From: an uncultured Bacteroidales bacterium
GTDB taxonomy: Bacteria > Bacteroidota > Bacteroidia > Bacteroidales > UBA932
Assembly: GCA_937900465.1 (NCBI GenBank)
Contig: CALCEJ010000075.1
Location: 1-8,350 of the forward strand
Direction: 5' to 3'
Length of the DNA: 8,350 nucleotides
A model generated the notes under the pieces. That model was not told the DNA's origin, searched no databases, and saw nothing but the letters and a program-made list of their open reading frames with translations. Both the position numbers and the translations under genes were made by a program. Positions 4,618-8,350 of the stretch are shown piece by piece; position 1 is the stretch's first letter, and each line of letters begins with the position of its first letter.

Positions 4618-6948
4618 GGATCTGCCGGCGCGGGATGTACGTGAGGGGTGAGTGCTGCCGGAAGAAACGGCGGAATCACGGGCAGAGTCGCCGGAACCAC
4701 GTTTCGACCGCCCTGCGGGCTTTACGGTCCGTTCGGAAATTTCGGGAATTTCGGGCTCGATGAGTTCGTAGTCCAGAAGCTTTTGATCGAGGGAGGTTGC
4801 TTTTACGCGGATACGGACACGGTCACCAAGGGTGTAGATGTTGCCGGTACGGCGTCCGACGATGCGGTAGCGGTCCTCGTCAAACTCATAGTAGTCAGAT
4901 TTAATCGTGCGGAGGGGGACCATTCCCTCGATATGCTCCTCAGACGTTTCCACGTAGAGTCCCCACTGAGTAACGCCTGAAACCATACCGTCATACTCAT
5001 TTCCGATACGGTCCTGCATATACTCGACAATCTTGTACTTGATGCTTTCCCTTTCAGCCTCTGCCGCGATGACCTCGCGCTCGGAAGCATGCTTGCACTG
5101 CTCCGTGTAATAGTCCTTCGACTGCGACTCCGCGCCGCCAAGGTACAAAGCCAGGAGCCTGTGGACCATAAGGTCAGGATACCGCCGGATAGGGGATGTG
5201 AAATGAGTATAGAATTTGAATGCGAGCCCATAGTGCCCGATATTGTCCGTGCTGTAGCAAGCCTTCGCCATCGATCGCAGCGCCAGCAACTGGATAGCCG
5301 ATATCGCCGGAGAATCCGAGGCCGATGCCATCAGTTCGTTCAGCGACTTTGCAATCTCGTGTCCTTCCCCTATGGGGCCCATACGGAAACCAAAGTTTCC
5401 GGCGAACTCGCGGAGTCCGCTGAGCTTTTCGAGATTGGGTTCATCGTGGACGCGGTAGACAAAGGTCTTCGCGCCCCTCAGAGCTTTCCCGCCCATCTTC
5501 CCGCCGGAAGCGACAAACTCAGCCACCGAGCGGTTTGCAAGGAGCATAAACTCCTCAATAAGCCAGTTAGCCTCACGGGAGAACTTCTGCTTTACCCCTA
5601 TGGGCTTTCCCGCCTCATCGACAATGACCTTCATTTCAGGACGGTCGAAATTCACGGCCCCTGCGGCAAATCTTTTCTTCCTGAGTTTGAGCGCAAGACC
5701 GTTCAGCACCAGCAGGGCATCCATAATCTCATCCGGAACGACCCCGCACTCCGAGCCTTCGCCAAACTTGCCGGATAACGACGCAAGAGCAGCAAGGGCG
5801 GCATCTGTGTGCGTGGGGTGACGAAGGAGGTGCGGAGCAGACAAATTGGTTTTTCCGGCACCGCCCGGAAAAATAATTTTCTGCGCAGCAGGGCCGGCAG
5901 ATGCCGTGTCGATTTTGCTCTGGGCAAGGCCGGCAGATGCCGCGTCGATTATGCTCTGGGCAAGGTCGTAGTCGAACCTGTAGTCGGAGCGGATTATCGT
6001 GCGGCCGAACCACGGGTTAATGACCTTCGCCTGAGGGGTGACTTCGAAAACAGCGGAGAAAGTCAGCTTCTCCTCACCGGGGCGGAGCGAACAGAGTTTG
6101 TTCGAGAGCGCCTCCGGCAGCATAGGCACGGTACGGTCAACGAGATAAACTGAGGTGCCTCTCTCCCGGGCTTCCTTATCGATAAGCGATCCCGGACGGA
6201 CGTACCAGCTGACATCAGCGATATGGACACCAACTTCGAAGTTGCCGCTTTCGAGGCGCCGGAATGAAAGGGCGTCGTCGTAGTCCTTTGCGTCGGAGGG
6301 GTCTATCGTGAAGGTAAGGACATCACGGAAGTCGCGCCGGCCCTTCCTGTCAGACAGTGATATTTCTGCCGGTATCCTGTCAGCTTCGGCATTGACCTCC
6401 GGACTGAAGCGGTAAGGGAGACCGAATTCCGCAAGGATCGCGTGCATCTCCGTGTCGTTCTCGCCTGGAAGTCCAAGGACGTCGACTACGTGTCCATAAG
6501 GCCCGGGCTCTCCCCTTCTCCATCCGTCAACGACAGCGGCCACCTTCATTCCGCGGCGGGCGCCCTCGGGAACGGGCACCTCTATGTCGTACGGCATCGT
6601 TTTGGACTGCATCATCACCCAGGCGTTATCGCCCGCAATGTGCAGTATTCCGACAAAAGGACGGGGGCTGCGCTCCACGATTGCGATAATCTCACCCTCG
6701 CGACGGGTTGCGCGGCCGGTCTTCTCGTGAGTCACCGCGACACGGACAAGGTCCCCGTGCAGGGCACCGCGCGTCTTGGAAACCTTCACGAAGACCCCCT
6801 CCTCCTCCCCGTCTACCTTCACATAGATGGACCCCTCGCGGGTCATCTGGGCTATACCCTCCAACTCACGGACGAATTTCGGGGAACGTTTCTTTCCGCC
6901 GGAGCGCTGACTTGACGCGCTTCCTTTACCTCTTCTCTTTCTGGACAT
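4600..6948 (-). CDS. rnr: Ribonuclease R (RNB-family 3'-5' exoribonuclease)
   Basis: This 782-aa enzyme degrades RNA from the 3' end, including structured RNA, and takes part in mRNA decay and RNA quality control. After a very basic N-terminus (MSRKRRGKG), two cold-shock-type OB domains cover about 35-160. The RNB catalytic domain starts near 205 with TIDPSDAKDYDDA (214-226); D216, D222, D224 and D225 align with the four metal-binding Asp of E. coli RNase R. Further RNB motifs are RVHDEPN (499-505) and FYTHFTSPIRRYPDLMVHR (579-597). An S1 domain lies at about 652-725, followed by a Ser/Arg/Lys-rich tail ending SPRKKR. Unusually, about 55 extra residues are inserted at about 332-408 in the RNB domain, with 12-residue tandem repeats and an Ala/Gly/His-rich stretch. 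All catalytic residues remain and the frame is intact, so it is probably functional. The ATG shares one base with the manA stop (TAATG), suggesting coupled translation. Confidence 0.95.
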   Translation of the reverse strand: MSRKRRGKGSASSQRSGGKKRSPKFVRELEGIAQMTREGSIYVKVDGEEEGVFVKVSKTRGALHGDLVRVAVTHEKTGRATRREGEIIAIVERSPRPFVGILHIAGDNAWVMMQSKTMPYDIEVPVPEGARRGMKVAAVVDGWRRGEPGPYGHVVDVLGLPGENDTEMHAILAEFGLPYRFSPEVNAEADRIPAEISLSDRKGRRDFRDVLTFTIDPSDAKDYDDALSFRRLESGNFEVGVHIADVSWYVRPGSLIDKEARERGTSVYLVDRTVPMLPEALSNKLCSLRPGEEKLTFSAVFEVTPQAKVINPWFGRTIIRSDYRFDYDLAQSIIDAASAGLAQSKIDTASAGPAAQKIIFPGGAGKTNLSAPHLLRHPTHTDAALAALASLSGKFGEGSECGVVPDEIMDALLVLNGLALKLRKKRFAAGAVNFDRPEMKVIVDEAGKPIGVKQKFSREANWLIEEFMLLANRSVAEFVASGGKMGGKALRGAKTFVYRVHDEPNLEKLSGLREFAGNFGFRMGPIGEGHEIAKSLNELMASASDSPAISAIQLLALRSMAKACYSTDNIGHYGLAFKFYTHFTSPIRRYPDLMVHRLLALYLGGAESQSKDYYTEQCKHASEREVIAAEAERESIKYKIVEYMQDRIGNEYDGMVSGVTQWGLYVETSEEHIEGMVPLRTIKSDYYEFDEDRYRIVGRRTGNIYTLGDRVRIRVKATSLDQKLLDYELIEPEIPEISERTVKPAGRSKRGSGDSARDSAVSSGSTHPSRTSRAGRSPRKKR
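5892..5963 (-). repeat. 36-bp tandem repeat within rnr (two near-identical copies)
   Basis: Copies at 5892-5927 and 5928-5963 differ at only two of 36 positions. They encode the 12-residue units AQSIIDAASAGL and AQSKIDTASAGP on the minus strand. A degenerate third unit follows in the protein (AAQKIIFPGGAG, DNA about 5856-5891). The unit length is a multiple of three, so copy-number change would keep the rnr frame. Confidence 0.85.
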
Positions 6949-7928
6949 TATCCTATATAGCTTGTGAGAAATCTGACCGTCCCTTCAGGATTGAACTTCA
7001 CTCCTTTTGCCGTAGCGGGAAGGAGCACGCTCTCGCCGCGACGAAGATGCGAGGCGAAACGCTCTCCGGAGACGGATTCCATTTCGATGGACACGGACCC
7101 GTCGATGCATATTACTGCGTAGAAAGAGTCTATGTCAGTGAGACTCTTCCGGAGGGGCTTCGTGAGGTTGAAAGAACTGGTCGTGAAATATGGACACTCA
7201 ACGAGTATATTCTCCCTTTCGGGGAGCTCTTCAACGTGAGTGCGAGGATCAGTAACAGGAGTGAAATCAACCGCCATCCTTGCCTCCTTAATGTGGAGGG
7301 CGCGGGGTTTCCCGTCAAGGCCAAGACGGCCGTAGTCGTAGATGCGGTACGTAAGGTCCGATGTCTGCTGAATTTCCGCGACAAAGGCGCCGGAGCATAT
7401 AGCGTGGATACGGCCGGCAGGGATGAAGAACACGTCACCGGGTTTTATGGGAACATCATTCAGAACCTCGCAAATCCGGTCAGTCCTGACAAGCTCCTCG
7501 TACTCGTCGGGGGTGACGGGCTTGGAAAGACCGCTCAGCAGATGGGCCCCGGGGGCGGTGTCAATGACGTACCACATTTCCGTCTTGCCGTTCTGGCCGG
7601 GTGAGAACTTTGCGGCGAGGGCATCGTCCGGATGGACTTGTATCGACAGGTCGCGGGCGGCATCGATGAACTTGATAAGGAGGGGGAATGTGTCTCCGTG
7701 GCGGGCATAAATATGCCTTCCGACGAGGTCACCCTTGAACTCAGAGACCAGCTCCTTCAAGGTCTTTCCCTCCAGCGGGCCTTCCGCCACAACGGTTTCT
7801 ACGCCTGACCAGGCGCTGATTTCCCAGCTTTCGCCGATGCGTTCCTGTTGTGTGTTAAGATGCTTGAAGGGGATAATCTTGTCGCCTCCCCAGAGTGTCT
7901 GCTTCAGTAATGGTTCAAATTTGTACAT
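6948..7928 (-). CDS. manA: Mannose-6-phosphate isomerase, class I (type I PMI)
   Basis: This 326-aa zinc enzyme interconverts mannose 6-phosphate and fructose 6-phosphate in the cytoplasm, feeding mannose into glycolysis or supplying mannose for GDP-sugars. It is a cupin protein with the expected metal ligands: SIQVHPDD (95-102, Q97 and H99), KTEMWY (115-120, E117) and GRIHAI (172-177, H175). The QQTSDLTYRIYDYGR motif (187-201) supplies the active-site Arg region. The N-terminal LLKQTLWGGDKI is typical of the short Firmicutes/Bacteroidota form, and the length fits. The ATG at 7928 is 12 bp after the trkH stop, and its stop overlaps the rnr start by one base, so the three probably form one transcription unit. 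I see no functional reason linking PMI with K+ uptake or RNA decay. Confidence 0.95.
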   Translation of the reverse strand: MYKFEPLLKQTLWGGDKIIPFKHLNTQQERIGESWEISAWSGVETVVAEGPLEGKTLKELVSEFKGDLVGRHIYARHGDTFPLLIKFIDAARDLSIQVHPDDALAAKFSPGQNGKTEMWYVIDTAPGAHLLSGLSKPVTPDEYEELVRTDRICEVLNDVPIKPGDVFFIPAGRIHAICSGAFVAEIQQTSDLTYRIYDYGRLGLDGKPRALHIKEARMAVDFTPVTDPRTHVEELPERENILVECPYFTTSSFNLTKPLRKSLTDIDSFYAVICIDGSVSIEMESVSGERFASHLRRGESVLLPATAKGVKFNPEGTVRFLTSYIG

Positions 7929-7940
7929 AGTTATATATCG

Positions 7941-8350
7941 TTAGTTTTCTTTCCAGAAAGTGCGGGTGAAGAGCACCAGCACGGTGAGTATCTCCAGACG
8001 GCCCATGAGCATCAGCAACGAGAGGATCCACTTGATCAGGTCCGACATGCCCGACCAGGTGATGGCCGGTCCCACATCGTTGTTGAGCGAGGGACCCACG
8101 TTGCTCACGCAGCTCAGTGCAATGGTGATGGCGTTGGTGGGGTCGATGCCGGCAATGATCATGATGGCCGCCGTACAGAGGATCATCAGTACGAAGAGCG
8201 TGAAGAAGGCGAAGAGCGGCACGAGTCGCGACTGCGGGATGCTCTGGCCGTTGATCTTGATGGGCAGCACGGCATTGGGATGGATAATCTGGCGGAAGTT
8301 TTTGCGCAGCACCTTCAGGGTCATCACGCCGCGAACGCACTTGTAACCGC
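7941..8350 (-). CDS. trkH: Trk-type potassium uptake protein TrkH, C-terminal part (5' end outside window)
   Basis: This is the last 135 residues of the membrane subunit of the Trk K+ uptake system, which works with the cytoplasmic NAD-binding regulator TrkA. The visible part starts GYKCVRGVMTLKVLRKNF, followed by IIHPNAVLPIKING (21-34), a conserved TrkH/Trk1 loop. A membrane helix lies at about 42-68 (LVPLFAFFTLFVLMILCTAAIMIIAG). The fourth pore loop with its selectivity-filter sequence SNVGPSL is at 82-88. A last helix follows at about 103-128 (LIKWILSLLMLMGRLEILTVLVLF), ending FWKEN. The frame is open to the right edge; the GTG at 8325-8327 is an internal Val codon, not a start. Codons here end in G or C much more often than in manA and rnr (GTG, CTG, ATC and AAC dominate). 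The stop is 12 bp before manA. Confidence 0.93.
   Translation of the reverse strand, partial: GYKCVRGVMTLKVLRKNFRQIIHPNAVLPIKINGQSIPQSRLVPLFAFFTLFVLMILCTAAIMIIAGIDPTNAITIALSCVSNVGPSLNNDVGPAITWSGMSDLIKWILSLLMLMGRLEILTVLVLFTRTFWKEN

Noticed and set aside
6708..7604. A long plus-strand open frame (298 codons) opposite rnr and manA
   Set aside because: It lies antisense to two well-supported genes, is rich in Arg/Ser/Gly as expected from reading GC-rich codons backwards, and shows no family motif. The same applies to the plus-strand frame at 5089-5778.
1..8350. A new defence, mobile or secondary-metabolite system
   Set aside because: Apart from one hypothetical protein and the unidentified edge fragment, all genes are recognised housekeeping families. 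I see no transposase, integrase, phage, toxin-antitoxin or CRISPR signatures.

Overview
The window looks like ordinary chromosomal DNA from a member of the Bacteroidota, probably Bacteroidales. Three things point there. Two genes carry an upstream TAnnTTTG box, the -7 element used by the Bacteroidota housekeeping sigma factor. I see no convincing Shine-Dalgarno sequences, and starts are instead preceded by A/T-rich leaders. The protein sequences (NadE, S41 peptidase, RdgB, RecO, RNase R, class I ManA, TrkH) also read as Bacteroidota-like. The DNA is moderately GC-rich, apart from one AT-richer hypothetical gene.

Layout from left to right: positions 2-130 hold the 3' end of an unrecognised plus-strand gene. 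nadE follows on the plus strand behind its own promoter; its start is best placed at the ATG at 201, not at the upstream TTG. Convergent to nadE is a minus-strand pair: an S41 C-terminal processing peptidase (start 3147) and, 6 bp downstream, a small membrane-anchored hypothetical protein (958-1521). A 74-bp divergent intergenic region with promoter-like elements separates the peptidase from the plus-strand pair rdgB-recO, whose genes overlap by 4 bp (ATGA). recO converges on a minus-strand cluster running trkH (partial at the right edge), manA and rnr; trkH and manA are 12 bp apart, and manA and rnr share one base (TAATG).

Most genes are housekeeping functions: NAD synthesis, envelope proteolysis, nucleotide-pool sanitation, recombinational repair, RNA decay, mannose-6-phosphate metabolism and potassium uptake. 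I found no rRNA, tRNA, CRISPR array, insertion sequence or phage gene, and no evidence of a new multi-gene system. Features worth a second look are a perfect 20-bp inverted repeat joining the left-edge gene to the last codons of rnr, a large insertion with 12-residue tandem repeats inside the catalytic domain of RNase R, a nearly leaderless promoter for the S41 peptidase, and an unrecognised AT-richer membrane-anchored protein.
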